64,000 bases of DNA from Cellvibrio sp. PSBB023 (GTDB lineage Bacteria; Pseudomonadota; Gammaproteobacteria; Pseudomonadales; Cellvibrionaceae): contig NZ_CP019799.1 of the NCBI RefSeq assembly GCF_002007605.1, positions 3,078,001 to 3,142,000 of the forward strand, given 5' to 3'. Both the position numbers and the translations under genes were made by a program. The notes under the pieces were generated by a model, which was not told the DNA's origin, made no database searches, and saw only the letters and a list, made by a program, of their open reading frames with translations. This document shows positions 44,975 through 53,368 of this stretch, piece after piece (within the stretch, counting starts at the first letter, position 1; the number at the start of each line of letters is the position of its first letter).

Positions 44975-47900
44975 TTAGAAGTTATAACGTGCACCAATTT
45001 GATAACGAGCTCCCAAGTCTTCAAGGTACCACAATTGACTTTCTGAGCGGCCATACTGACGAATATTTTCTTCGGTCAGGTTCAAACCTTCAAAGAATAC
45101 TGTCAGCTGCTCGTTAACATTGTAGCTAACGTTCAAGTCAATTTGTGAGTAAGCCTCTACGTACAATGGGTTTTTGGAGTTACCACGGTTAGTTGCACTG
45201 AGGTACTTGTCACGCCAGTTGTACGCCAGACGAGCTTGGAATGCATCGTTTTCATAGATGGCAACGATGTTAGCAGTATCACTCAAACCGGTTAAGGCGA
45301 ACTGTGAAACACTTGGATCAGTCACATCGCTAAAGCCAATATCACCGCGCACCAAGGTGTAGTTCGCTTGTACACCAAAACCGGTATCACCAAAGAAGTG
45401 TTGAACAGCGAATTCAGCGCCGTAAATTTTGGCTTCTTTATTGTTAACCGGAGTAGAGGTACGGAACACCATTTCCGGATCGCCTGCAACAGGAATCAAA
45501 TCATAGGCAGTAGCAACATCAATCTGGAACTGCGATGAGTTGACATAATCATTTGCACCGCCGGGGAATGCGGTTGGATTATCCAATACCGCCATCATCA
45601 CAAACAGTGATGTGTCATCCACTGGGATATCGCGGGCAATCAAGGCTTCTGCGGCAGCTTGTGCACGAGGGCCATTGGTTTGATCCAACACACCAAAGTG
45701 GTTTTTATCAACCTGCTCAGTACCCACAAAGTTGGCTACACGTTTTTCAAACAAACCGACAGATGCATAGCTTGAATCGTCGTAATACCACTCAAGGGAT
45801 ACGTCAAAGTTGTTCGACTCCAAGGGCACCAACTGCGGGTTACCTTCGTTAGCCGTTGGACGTGAACCCAGATAAGTAGAACCAATGGTCCCATAGTTAC
45901 TGACAGAAGCTTGCAAATCACCATAACCTGCACGAGCGATGGTTTTACTATAAGACACACGACCTTTCAAATCCTCGCGCAATGCAATATCGAAGTCCAC
46001 GCTTGGCAACAGGTGATCGTAGCTTGTTTTGCCAGATAACACAGTCACAGTGCTCTCTCTGACAGTTTGGAAGTCGTTGTTGTCTTGCCACAACAAATAG
46101 CGCGGCAACAGCGAATCAGAACTAGAGTACACATCGGTTGTTTCATAGCGGAAACCAGTCAAATAATTGGTTTCCATACCCGCCAACTCACCCTTAACCG
46201 CAACCTGGAAGTAGAAGGCATCGGTGTCTTCTTTCACAATGTTGTTTTGTGAGAAATCAGGATTGTAGGCAAGCGCATAACCGTTTGCCGATGTACCGTA
46301 TTTATCAACACCCCATTGAGTCAAAGCAATTGCATCACCTTTGAAACCAATTTGCGATGAAGCAGAGGTATTGTAATCGTCATACTCACCAGCAAGGTTG
46401 AAGTCCTGAATCAAGTCAGCAGGAATTTCACCTGGGCTGGCAATACCCCAGTCACCCAAGCCCATGTAACGGTCAGATGCTTGTTGCGTGGTTTCCATTG
46501 AACGCGATTCAACACCGAATTCAAAACGACCGTCTTCAAACTCAAAACCACCGTCAATTTTCACTTGGGTAATATCAGTTTTTTGTGCAGCATAGAAAAT
46601 ACGTGCAACTTGCGATCCTATATCACCTTTATCGAGGACACCGTTATTATTGCCGCGGACACTGTCATCAACAACAATTTGATATGTGGGCAGGTCGCCA
46701 CTGTAGTTAACAACTTGTGAGGCTAATACTGGTGCCCCCATACTGAATGCAATTTCACCGGATTTACCTGGGCCAGTTGGCAAGCTTTCCATGCTGGAAT
46801 CATGCGCATCCAACGCCAGAGAGAAGCGGTCATTTACTTGCCACTCGACGTTCAAACCTGTCGATTCCAATGTATTGGTCTGCTCACGGTATTGCTGCTC
46901 AAAACCGTGATCTTTACCACTGAGCTTTTCAGAAATAATTATTGGAGAAGCAACAGGCGAGTTATCAAACTCCAAACGATCTACCGAGTTACCGTTGGCA
47001 AACCAGATAGTAGCTTCACCGCGATGCTCGGAAATATTGTTTTCCGCGTAGGTGTAGTCAACAGTTGTGGTCAGATTTTCTTGTGGCCTGAACTGCAAGG
47101 TCAACTGAGCATTGGTGCGCTCACGCTGCGAATCGGAGAATGCATAGCGAATATCGTTAGGACGCGCATAAAGCTGGCCTTCATCCGGTGCATTGATAAT
47201 TTCTGCATCATCGGCAAAAGAATAGAGATTATTGGTACCCCAACGACCGATATTCCAATCATTTACAGTAGCGTTAGAGTTACCGAAATCACGTTTTTGT
47301 TGGCTGGCAGTCAGTGATACACCAAACATATCACTATCGTCCGCCCAGCTCACAATACCGGAAAGTTCTGGCGTTACATCATCACCAGTGCGGTTGGTAG
47401 AATCCATTACTGCCTTACCGCCAATGCTGGCTTTAAAACCGCCATTGTCGAGCGGGCGAGCCGTTTTGATGTTTACCGTTGCACCAATACCGCCTGTGGC
47501 AATATTCGCTTTGCTGGTTTTATACACTTCTACCGCGCTCACGCTTTCAGAGGCAAGGTTGGCAAAGTCAAAGGCGCGGGTTGCGCCGCCACGAGTACCA
47601 CCGGAGCCACTGCCGCCGCCATAGGCATTCGCCGCTGGCATCATACGGCCGTTCAGAGTGATCATATTGTTATCGCCGCCAAAGCCACGTACAGTCACTT
47701 CCGAACCTTCGCCGTTAACACGACTGATAGATACACCGGTAATACGTTGTAATGATTCTGCGAGGTTAGTATCGGGGAATTTACCCATGTCTTCAGAGTT
47801 GATGGCATCAACTACACCAGCCGAGTTACGCTTGGTGTCTGCCGATGCCTCAAGGCTGGCACGAATACCTGTTACCATAACCTCTTCGAGGTTGTCGTCT

Positions 47901-47992
47901 TGTGCTACAGCATAACCACCCAAACCACTTAACATGGTCGATGCGATTGCTGAAGCAATGAGTTTCTTATTAAAGCGTGCTGTTTTGTTCAT
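44975..47992 (-). CDS. TonB-dependent receptor 2 (long TIGR01782 type)
   Basis: Outer-membrane receptor of 1005 residues. The signal peptide ends near AVAQD, followed by a TonB-box-like EEVMVTG. The plug contains NSEDMGKFPDTNLAESLQRITGVSI, VRGFGGDNNMITLNGRMMP and a Gly/Ser-rich loop (about 123-135, GGGSGSGGTRGG) not present in receptor 1, then GGIGATVNIKTARPLD. The barrel ends in RYNF. The plug shares long identical stretches with the receptor at 39371-42106, so they are paralogues, while the barrels differ and probably bind different ligands. AGGAG lies 9 bases before the ATG. It leads the SapC/halogenase side of the locus. Confidence 0.93.
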   Translation of the reverse strand: MNKTARFNKKLIASAIASTMLSGLGGYAVAQDDNLEEVMVTGIRASLEASADTKRNSAGVVDAINSEDMGKFPDTNLAESLQRITGVSISRVNGEGSEVTVRGFGGDNNMITLNGRMMPAANAYGGGSGSGGTRGGATRAFDFANLASESVSAVEVYKTSKANIATGGIGATVNIKTARPLDNGGFKASIGGKAVMDSTNRTGDDVTPELSGIVSWADDSDMFGVSLTASQQKRDFGNSNATVNDWNIGRWGTNNLYSFADDAEIINAPDEGQLYARPNDIRYAFSDSQRERTNAQLTLQFRPQENLTTTVDYTYAENNISEHRGEATIWFANGNSVDRLEFDNSPVASPIIISEKLSGKDHGFEQQYREQTNTLESTGLNVEWQVNDRFSLALDAHDSSMESLPTGPGKSGEIAFSMGAPVLASQVVNYSGDLPTYQIVVDDSVRGNNNGVLDKGDIGSQVARIFYAAQKTDITQVKIDGGFEFEDGRFEFGVESRSMETTQQASDRYMGLGDWGIASPGEIPADLIQDFNLAGEYDDYNTSASSQIGFKGDAIALTQWGVDKYGTSANGYALAYNPDFSQNNIVKEDTDAFYFQVAVKGELAGMETNYLTGFRYETTDVYSSSDSLLPRYLLWQDNNDFQTVRESTVTVLSGKTSYDHLLPSVDFDIALREDLKGRVSYSKTIARAGYGDLQASVSNYGTIGSTYLGSRPTANEGNPQLVPLESNNFDVSLEWYYDDSSYASVGLFEKRVANFVGTEQVDKNHFGVLDQTNGPRAQAAAEALIARDIPVDDTSLFVMMAVLDNPTAFPGGANDYVNSSQFQIDVATAYDLIPVAGDPEMVFRTSTPVNNKEAKIYGAEFAVQHFFGDTGFGVQANYTLVRGDIGFSDVTDPSVSQFALTGLSDTANIVAIYENDAFQARLAYNWRDKYLSATNRGNSKNPLYVEAYSQIDLNVSYNVNEQLTVFFEGLNLTEENIRQYGRSESQLWYLEDLGARYQIGARYNF

Positions 47993-48209
47993 GGAGCAAC
48001 TCTCCTGGAAATTGTTATCGTGTATGTCAGCCCGAGGATGTAGTTAACTTTGGGTGGTTAAACTCCTTAACCGAAAAAGAACACACCAAAAGTTCTGGTT
48101 GGCAACTCATCCATTCTCATCAAAAACCTCTCAGCAGTATCGATCAACACTCACTAATGATAAAAACCAGTTCTCACACCGGTGATAACCAATCCGCTGA
48201 AATGGTGCC

Positions 48210-48238
48210 ATACAAGTATCATATGTTCATATTGACAA
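48210..48238 (-). promoter_or_regulatory. Candidate promoter of TonB receptor 2 with shared motif
   Basis: On the minus strand TTGTCA (48238-48233) and TTGTAT (48215-48210) are 17 bases apart; the -10 match is weak. The ACTTGTAT core found twice in the receptor-1 promoter overlaps the -10 (48217-48210). Confidence 0.4.
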
Positions 48239-48325
48239 CAACATAAAATAACCAAAGATGTTTAGAATTGTTTTGATCTGTTACGAGAATACACAATGTG
48301 TAAAAAATGGTGGAAAACAGCGACA

Positions 48326-48353
48326 GTGCCCACCCCCACATGAAGGTGGGCAC
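48326..48353 (-). terminator. Hairpin after yheV, possible terminator
   Basis: GTGCCCACC and GGTGGGCAC form a perfect 9-bp stem with a 10-base loop, 7 bases after the yheV stop. The T-run is poor (TGTCGCTGTTTTCC), so termination strength is uncertain. Confidence 0.5.
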
Positions 48354-48360
48354 CAGGAGA

Positions 48361-48615
48361 TTATTTATCGGACTTATCTACAGAAAAAGGCAAAATATTA
48401 ACGACTTGTACAACGTGCTTATCGTCTTCTGTTTGATTAACGCGCGTTTCTAATTCGCGATTTTTAATCTTAAAACGCATTTCATCCTTAAAACCACAAG
48501 CAATACATTCGCGGTAGTCTTTGCCGTCCTCACTGTAGACAACCAACTTATCCAATTCCGAACAGCGCGGACATACCGCACCTGCGACAAACCGACGTTT
48601 CGTGCTGTAAGCCAT
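48361..48615 (-). CDS. yheV: YheV-family zinc-ribbon protein
   Basis: A small 84-residue protein of the YheV family (DUF2387). Its N-terminal half is a zinc ribbon with CPRC (residues 15-18) and CIACG (37-41), preceded by the conserved KRRFVAGAVCPRC. The C-terminal half is charged and apparently flexible. Function is unknown. The ATG shares one base with the prlC stop (TAATG), so both genes are translated together; prlC-yheV adjacency is also the E. coli arrangement. Confidence 0.9.
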   Translation of the reverse strand: MAYSTKRRFVAGAVCPRCSELDKLVVYSEDGKDYRECIACGFKDEMRFKIKNRELETRVNQTEDDKHVVQVVNILPFSVDKSDK

Positions 48616-50672
48616 TATGCAGCCTCCACAACTATGCCGGAGTGACGCAGGAGCGCATCAATTTGTGGTTCACGGCCACGGAAGTTTTTAAATAAATCCA
48701 TCGGCACTTTGCTACCACCTTGCTGCAAAATTTCCTGCAGAAAACTTTCGCCCGTTTGTGCGTTAAAAATCCCTTCTTCTTCAAAACGCGAGTAGGCATC
48801 TGCCGACAATACTTCTGCCCATTTGTAGCTGTAGTAGCCTGCAGCATAACCGCCAGCAAAAATGTGGCTGAAACTATTTTCAAAGCGATTAAACGCGGGC
48901 GGCTTGATGACAGCGACCTGTTCACGTACCTGATTTAAAACTGTTTGCGCCGATTGTGGGGCGGCCGGGTTGTACTCGGCGTGCAACCGGAAATCGAACA
49001 ATGAAAATTCAATCTGGCGAATCATTTGCAAACCGGACTGGAAGTTTTTGGCGGCAAGCATTTTATCCAGCAAGGGTTGTGGCAGCGGCTCACCGGTTTC
49101 ATAGTGACCGGAAATTAATGGAATCGCTTCCGGCTCCCAACACCAGTTCTCCATAAATTGACTTGGTAATTCCACCGCATCCCAAGCTACGCCGTTAATG
49201 CCACTCACGGCAGCGACATCAATTTGGGTAAGCATGTGATGTAAGCCATGGCCAAATTCGTGGAACAAAGTGGTGACTTCATCATGGGTCAACAATGACG
49301 GTTTGTTTCCTACTGGCGGGGTAAAATTGCAGGTTAAAAATGCTACCGGTAATTGCACACCGTTTTCGGTTTTGCGGCGCACACGACAATCGGCCATCCA
49401 GGCGCCGCCGCGTTTTTTGTCGCGCGCAAATAAATCGAGATAAAAACTCGCTACCTGCTCGCCGTTTTTTTCAATGTGATAGAAGCGTACATCCGGGTGA
49501 TAAGTATCAAACTCGGCGATTTGTTTTACCTCAATTCCAAACAACCGCCGTACCACTTCAAACATGCCTGCGATCACTTTTTCTGCCGGGAAATAAGCGC
49601 GCAATTCTTCTTGCGACACGGCGTATTTTTCCACACGCAATTTTTCGCTGTAGTAAGTAGTGTCCCAAGCTTGCAAATCGGCACAGCCTTGTGCGGCGGC
49701 AAAGTCGCGCAGCTCTTGATAATCGCGCTCCGCAAAGGGTTTGGACTTTTGCGCGAGTTCGTTTAAAAACTGGATTACCTGCTCAGTGGACTCGGCCATT
49801 TTACTCGCCAGTGAACGCTCGGCGTAATTCGCAAAACCGAGCAGTTGCGCAAGCTCGTGGCGCAGCGCCAGGGTTTCGGCGATCAGCGCCGAGTTGTCCC
49901 ATTCTGCGGCGGCGGAGCCATCGGCTTTTTTGCCTGCTGCTGACGCGCGTGTCACATAGGCGGTATACATCTCTTCGCGCAGTGCACGATTTTCCGCATA
50001 CATCATCACCGCGTAGTAGGACGGGAAATCGAGGGTGATCACGTAGCCGCTGAGATTTTTTTGCGCGGCGGCCTGCGCCGCTTGGGCTAACGCCGATTCG
50101 GGCAACCCGGTCAGCGCCGTGACATCGTCAAATTGTTTGTACCAGGCCTGGGTTGCATCCAGCACGTTGTTGGAAAATTGGGTGGAGAGCTCTGAGAGGC
50201 GTTTTTGAATATCGCCAAAGCGTTTTTTATCGGCTGCATTCAAGGCGACACCGCCCAAACGGAAATCGCGCAGGGCATTATTGATTGATTGTTGCTGCGC
50301 CTGACTGAGCCTGGCGAACTCCGCACTGTCTGCCAGTTGTTGATAGGCTTGGTAGAGCGCTTCGTTTTGACTGAACTCGGTAGAGTATTCAGTGAGTAAG
50401 GCGACGCTTTCGGTGTAGGCAGCGCGCAGTTCATCGCTGTTGGCGACTGCATTTAAATGGCTTACGGGCGCCCAGGCTTGATCGAGCTTATCGCCCTGGT
50501 TTTCCAGTGGTGCGATTAGCGTGTCCCACGTGGGCACCGGGTTTGCCGCCAACAGCTGTTGCAACTGGGCGCGACCATCGGCCACCAAGCTGCTGATTGC
50601 CGGGGTGACATGTTCCGGCTTGATCGCACTAAAGGGGGGCAAGCGGTGGGAAACTAACAGGGGATTGGTCAT
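48615..50672 (-). CDS. prlC: Oligopeptidase A (M3 metallopeptidase)
   Basis: Cytoplasmic zinc oligopeptidase of family M3 that degrades short peptides, including cleaved signal peptides. The 685-residue product has the normal length. The zinc site is H471-E-F-G-H475 in TLFHEFGHGLHHML, with the third ligand glutamate about 25 residues later in VELPSQFMENW. The start is ATG at 50672, giving MTNPLLVSHRLPPFSAI, the usual OpdA N-terminus, with GGAG 8 bases upstream; the longer open frame upstream is not protein-like and runs into the divergent carbonic anhydrase gene. yheV is coupled at the 3' end. Confidence 0.96.
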   Translation of the reverse strand: MTNPLLVSHRLPPFSAIKPEHVTPAISSLVADGRAQLQQLLAANPVPTWDTLIAPLENQGDKLDQAWAPVSHLNAVANSDELRAAYTESVALLTEYSTEFSQNEALYQAYQQLADSAEFARLSQAQQQSINNALRDFRLGGVALNAADKKRFGDIQKRLSELSTQFSNNVLDATQAWYKQFDDVTALTGLPESALAQAAQAAAQKNLSGYVITLDFPSYYAVMMYAENRALREEMYTAYVTRASAAGKKADGSAAAEWDNSALIAETLALRHELAQLLGFANYAERSLASKMAESTEQVIQFLNELAQKSKPFAERDYQELRDFAAAQGCADLQAWDTTYYSEKLRVEKYAVSQEELRAYFPAEKVIAGMFEVVRRLFGIEVKQIAEFDTYHPDVRFYHIEKNGEQVASFYLDLFARDKKRGGAWMADCRVRRKTENGVQLPVAFLTCNFTPPVGNKPSLLTHDEVTTLFHEFGHGLHHMLTQIDVAAVSGINGVAWDAVELPSQFMENWCWEPEAIPLISGHYETGEPLPQPLLDKMLAAKNFQSGLQMIRQIEFSLFDFRLHAEYNPAAPQSAQTVLNQVREQVAVIKPPAFNRFENSFSHIFAGGYAAGYYSYKWAEVLSADAYSRFEEEGIFNAQTGESFLQEILQQGGSKVPMDLFKNFRGREPQIDALLRHSGIVVEAA

Positions 50673-50754
50673 GCACTGGCTCCGTAAAACGAAAATCGGC
50701 GGGGTTTGGCGTATCATACACCCATTAAAGACACGCATTTTCAGGAGCATAACT

Positions 50755-51309
50755 ATGGGCGCGATAAGAAGTTTCCAAGGCCTGCAACCGCAATTGGGCG
50801 CGCGGGTGCTGGTAGATGAATCGGCGGTGGTCATTGGCGATGTGGTGCTAGGCGATGACAGCTCCGTCTGGCCCTGTGTGGTGATTCGCGGCGATATGCA
50901 CCGCATTCGCATTGGCGCACGTACCAGCGTGCAGGACGGTTCGGTACTGCACATCACCCACGCCAGCGATTACAACCCTGCCGGCCACCCGCTCACCATT
51001 GGCGACGATGTGACTGTCGGCCATTCTGTGTGCCTGCACGGCTGCACTATCGGCAACCGGGTGTTAGTCGGCATAGGCTCAACCATCCTCGATGGCGCCG
51101 TGGTGGAGGATGAGGTGGTGATTGGCGCCGGTTCACTGGTGCCTCCGGGCAAGCGGCTGGAATCCGGCTTTCTCTATGTAGGCTCGCCCGCAAAACAAAT
51201 CCGCCCGCTGAAGGAATCCGAACGCCGCTTCTTTACCTACTCGGCGACCAATTACGTGAAATTAAAAGATGCCTACCTGCAAGACGGCACTACTCAGGAC
51301 AACGAATGA
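50755..51309 (+). CDS. Gamma carbonic anhydrase family protein
   Basis: A trimeric left-handed beta-helix protein of 184 residues, like E. coli YrdA. Hexapeptide repeats run from about residue 20 to 140 (for example AVVIGDVVLGDDSSVWPCVVI). The three histidines that bind the metal in the family are visible in RGDMHRIRIG-adjacent and VLHITH / GHSVCLHGC segments. The C-terminal helix packs FFTYSATNYVKL. AGGAG at 50743-50747 fixes the start at 50755, with the upstream open frame being antisense to prlC. Its stop overlaps the next gene (ATGA). Carbonic anhydrase activity in this subgroup is often not demonstrable, so the reaction is tentative. Confidence 0.92.
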   Translation: MGAIRSFQGLQPQLGARVLVDESAVVIGDVVLGDDSSVWPCVVIRGDMHRIRIGARTSVQDGSVLHITHASDYNPAGHPLTIGDDVTVGHSVCLHGCTIGNRVLVGIGSTILDGAVVEDEVVIGAGSLVPPGKRLESGFLYVGSPAKQIRPLKESERRFFTYSATNYVKLKDAYLQDGTTQDNE

Positions 51310-51977
51310 AGTATTTATTGCCAATCCTCGACAGCACAGACACCTTTGCGGTGAATAAAATTATCTGCATTGGTCGCAACTACGCTGAACACGCGCGCGA
51401 AATGGGCCATGATCCGGAACACGAACCGCCGTTTTTCTTCTTCAAGCCGCAGAGTGCACTGGCGCAGAATGGGGCCGATTTTATCTACCCACACTACTCG
51501 CAGCAGGTTGAACACGAGCTGGAACTGGTGATTGCGATTGGCAAATCCGGCTATCAGATCGCTGAAGATCAGGCCGGTGAATGGGTAGCAGGCTTTGCGC
51601 TGGGGTTGGATATGACCTGTCGCGATATCCAGAAAGCCGCAAAAGCCATGGGCCGCCCCTGGGAACTGGCTAAAGGCTTTGATGGCTCAGCCCCTTGCAG
51701 CGCGATTCAGCGTGCATCCCTGGCGGATTTGGAGCCCTTTGGCGAGCTGGTATTAACGCGTAATGGCCGCGAAGTGCAGCGTGGCGACTGGCGCGATATG
51801 GTGTGGTCAATTCCGGCATTAATTGCCGAAGTGTCGCGCTATGTTCGGCTGGAAGCGGGGGATTTGATTTTTACCGGCACACCCGCCGGTGTGGGGCCGG
51901 TAGAACCGGGCGACGAATTGGTCGCCCGTCTTGAAGGCTTTACAGAGGAGCTCCGCTTGCAGGTTGTCGCGGCCTAG
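51306..51977 (+). CDS. Fumarylacetoacetate hydrolase family protein (acylpyruvase type)
   Basis: A 223-residue FAH-fold hydrolase like E. coli YcgM. Conserved blocks are ICIGRNYAEHAREMG, PPFFFFKPQSAL, the metal-binding VEHELELVIAIGK, GFALGLDMTCRDIQ, and LIFTGTPAGVGPV. These proteins cleave acylpyruvates (for example fumarylpyruvate) or decarboxylate oxaloacetate. Its ATG overlaps the carbonic anhydrase stop by 4 bases, so the two form an operon. The stop is 2 bases from the convergent pirin stop. It sits beside a YhaJ-like aromatic-response module, which would suit a role in ring-cleavage product breakdown, but that link is only positional. Confidence 0.92.
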   Translation: MKYLLPILDSTDTFAVNKIICIGRNYAEHAREMGHDPEHEPPFFFFKPQSALAQNGADFIYPHYSQQVEHELELVIAIGKSGYQIAEDQAGEWVAGFALGLDMTCRDIQKAAKAMGRPWELAKGFDGSAPCSAIQRASLADLEPFGELVLTRNGREVQRGDWRDMVWSIPALIAEVSRYVRLEAGDLIFTGTPAGVGPVEPGDELVARLEGFTEELRLQVVAA

Positions 51978-51979
51978 CC

Positions 51980-52672
51980 TCAAGGCAAATCAAATACCAG
52001 CGCCTGTACGGCTTTGGCTTGCGCTTGCAACGCCAAGTGGTCGATACGGGTCAGCTTGGCACCATCGCCCGGCGTTACCAACTCGCCATCCACCAACAAC
52101 TCGCCTTTGATCACATGCACGTAATAGTGGCGTTTGGTGGAGGCGGGTAGCTCCGCCTGGCTGTGGGCATCCAGCAACAGTTGATACACCCGTGCATCCT
52201 GCTTGATAACCAAACTGCCCTCGGCACCGTCCGGGCTTACCGCCAGGGTCAGGCCTTTGTTGCGACCAAAATCTTTTTGCTGGTAACCCGGCGCCTCACC
52301 GTACACATTTGGCTGAATCCAGATCTGCAAAAAGTGCAGGGGCTTGGTGTCGGATGGATTGAATTCGCTGTGGCGAATTCCACTGCCCGCCGACATCAAC
52401 TGGAACTCACCCGGCGGCAGGGTAGCCACATTGCCCTCGCTGTCCTTATGGGCGATTTCACCATCCAGCACATAGCTGATAATTTCCATGTCGCGATGAC
52501 CGTGAGTGGCAAAACCGGCACCGGGGGTGACGCGATCATCGTTGATTACCCGCAGGGCAGAAAAGCCCATATGGCGCTCGTCGTAATAGTTGCCAAATGA
52601 AAAGGTGTGCTTGCTATCGAGCCAACCAAAGTTGGCGCCACCGCGTTCATTACTGCGTCGAATACTGATCAT
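51980..52672 (-). CDS. Pirin family protein (YhaK/YhhW-like)
   Basis: A bicupin of 230 residues. The N-terminal cupin has the metal ligands in GFATHGHRDMEIISYVLDGEI with the later E/H in GIRHSEFN (about residues 56-103). The second cupin lacks ligands, as is usual. The small size and N-terminus ISIRRSNERG match YhhW/YhaK, which show quercetinase activity or redox sensing. It lies downstream of doxX in the same direction, 86 bases away with a hairpin between, and the pair diverges from a LysR regulator. In E. coli, YhaJ controls yhaK and yqjF, a parallel that suggests a response to quinones or aromatic compounds (inference). Confidence 0.93.
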   Translation of the reverse strand: MISIRRSNERGGANFGWLDSKHTFSFGNYYDERHMGFSALRVINDDRVTPGAGFATHGHRDMEIISYVLDGEIAHKDSEGNVATLPPGEFQLMSAGSGIRHSEFNPSDTKPLHFLQIWIQPNVYGEAPGYQQKDFGRNKGLTLAVSPDGAEGSLVIKQDARVYQLLLDAHSQAELPASTKRHYYVHVIKGELLVDGELVTPGDGAKLTRIDHLALQAQAKAVQALVFDLP

Positions 52673-52693
52673 AGGTCACCTCATTTTTTACCG

Positions 52694-52715
52694 GCAGCGC
52701 CCCCATTGGCGCTGC
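52694..52715 (-). other. Hairpin between doxX and pirin genes
   Basis: GCAGCGCC (52694-52701) and GGCGCTGC (52708-52715) form a perfect 8-bp stem with a 6-base loop. There is no T-run in the direction of transcription. It may be a processing or attenuation element between the two genes. Confidence 0.4.
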
Positions 52716-52758
52716 GAATAGCGAATTGTGTTTGTTACGCCTGTATCAGTCCTGCTAC

Positions 52759-53193
52759 TCAGTGCTTGGCCAGCAGGCGATCGATACTGGCGCGACCACC
52801 ACCGGAGATCAGCAGGGATACTGTACCGGCCAACAACGCCAGACCAAATTCGTAACCGTTATTGCTCATAAACAGGCCATTGCTGATGTGTACGGTGAAA
52901 ATCGCCACCAACATGGTCACCGCCAGTACCAGTGCCGCCGGGCGAATCAGCAAACCCAGAATCAGCGCCAGACCACCAAAAAATTCCGCCGAACCGGACA
53001 GTGCAGCCATCAGCACGCCAGGGCCAAGGCCGATAGATTCCATCCACTGACCAGTGCCTTGCAGGCCATAACCGCCAAACCAGCCGAACAGTTTTTGCGC
53101 GCCGTGGGCGGCGAAGATGATGCCCAGAGGCAGGCGCAGGGCCAGTGCTGAAAAGGAGTTATTGGTGGCCAGTGTTTTGTTGATGATGCTCAT
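52759..53193 (-). CDS. DoxX family membrane protein (YqjF-like)
   Basis: Inner-membrane protein of 144 residues with four hydrophobic helices and the DoxX signature at the N-terminal part (LALRLPLGIIFAAHGAQKLFGWFGG), then SAEFFGGLALILGLLIRPAAL. DoxX proteins take part in thiol or quinone-linked redox stress responses. GGAGA (53203-53199) about 6 bases before ATG 53193 decides the start; the earlier TTG is not needed. It diverges from a LysR gene, and the intergenic region holds a perfect palindrome suitable as the regulator's site. Pirin follows. The arrangement matches the YhaJ-controlled yqjF of E. coli in type. Confidence 0.92.
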   Translation of the reverse strand: MSIINKTLATNNSFSALALRLPLGIIFAAHGAQKLFGWFGGYGLQGTGQWMESIGLGPGVLMAALSGSAEFFGGLALILGLLIRPAALVLAVTMLVAIFTVHISNGLFMSNNGYEFGLALLAGTVSLLISGGGRASIDRLLAKH

Positions 53194-53330
53194 GATGTTC
53201 TCCAAAAAGTTTGAATAAAAAATCAGGGTTCATGTGGGCTTTTGCGTTGTTGATTTCGCGTTTCGCCTCACTTGTTGCCTAGAGTAGGCTTGATCCTGGC
53301 AGGAAAAAAGCGGAAGATTTTGAGCCATTA

Positions 53331-53347
53331 GTTCAAATTTTTTGAAC
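53331..53347. promoter_or_regulatory. Probable LysR operator between lysR and doxX
   Basis: GTTCAAATTTTTTGAAC is a perfect 7-3-7 palindrome containing the T-N11-A pattern of LysR-type sites. It lies 21 bases before the lysR start, suggesting autoregulation and control of the divergent doxX-pirin genes. Confidence 0.65.
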
Positions 53348-53368
53348 ACCCATTGAGAACCCTTCGCT

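Larger units (their letters stand above)
47993..48360. other. Intergenic region between receptor 2 and yheV
   Basis: About 368 bases holding the receptor-2 promoter region (48210-48238) and a hairpin at 48326-48353. No ORF with coding character was seen. Confidence 0.5.

Noticed and set aside
50673..50957. 95-codon extension of PrlC
   Set aside because: It is antisense to the carbonic anhydrase gene, not protein-like, and ATG 50672 has GGAG and the family N-terminus.
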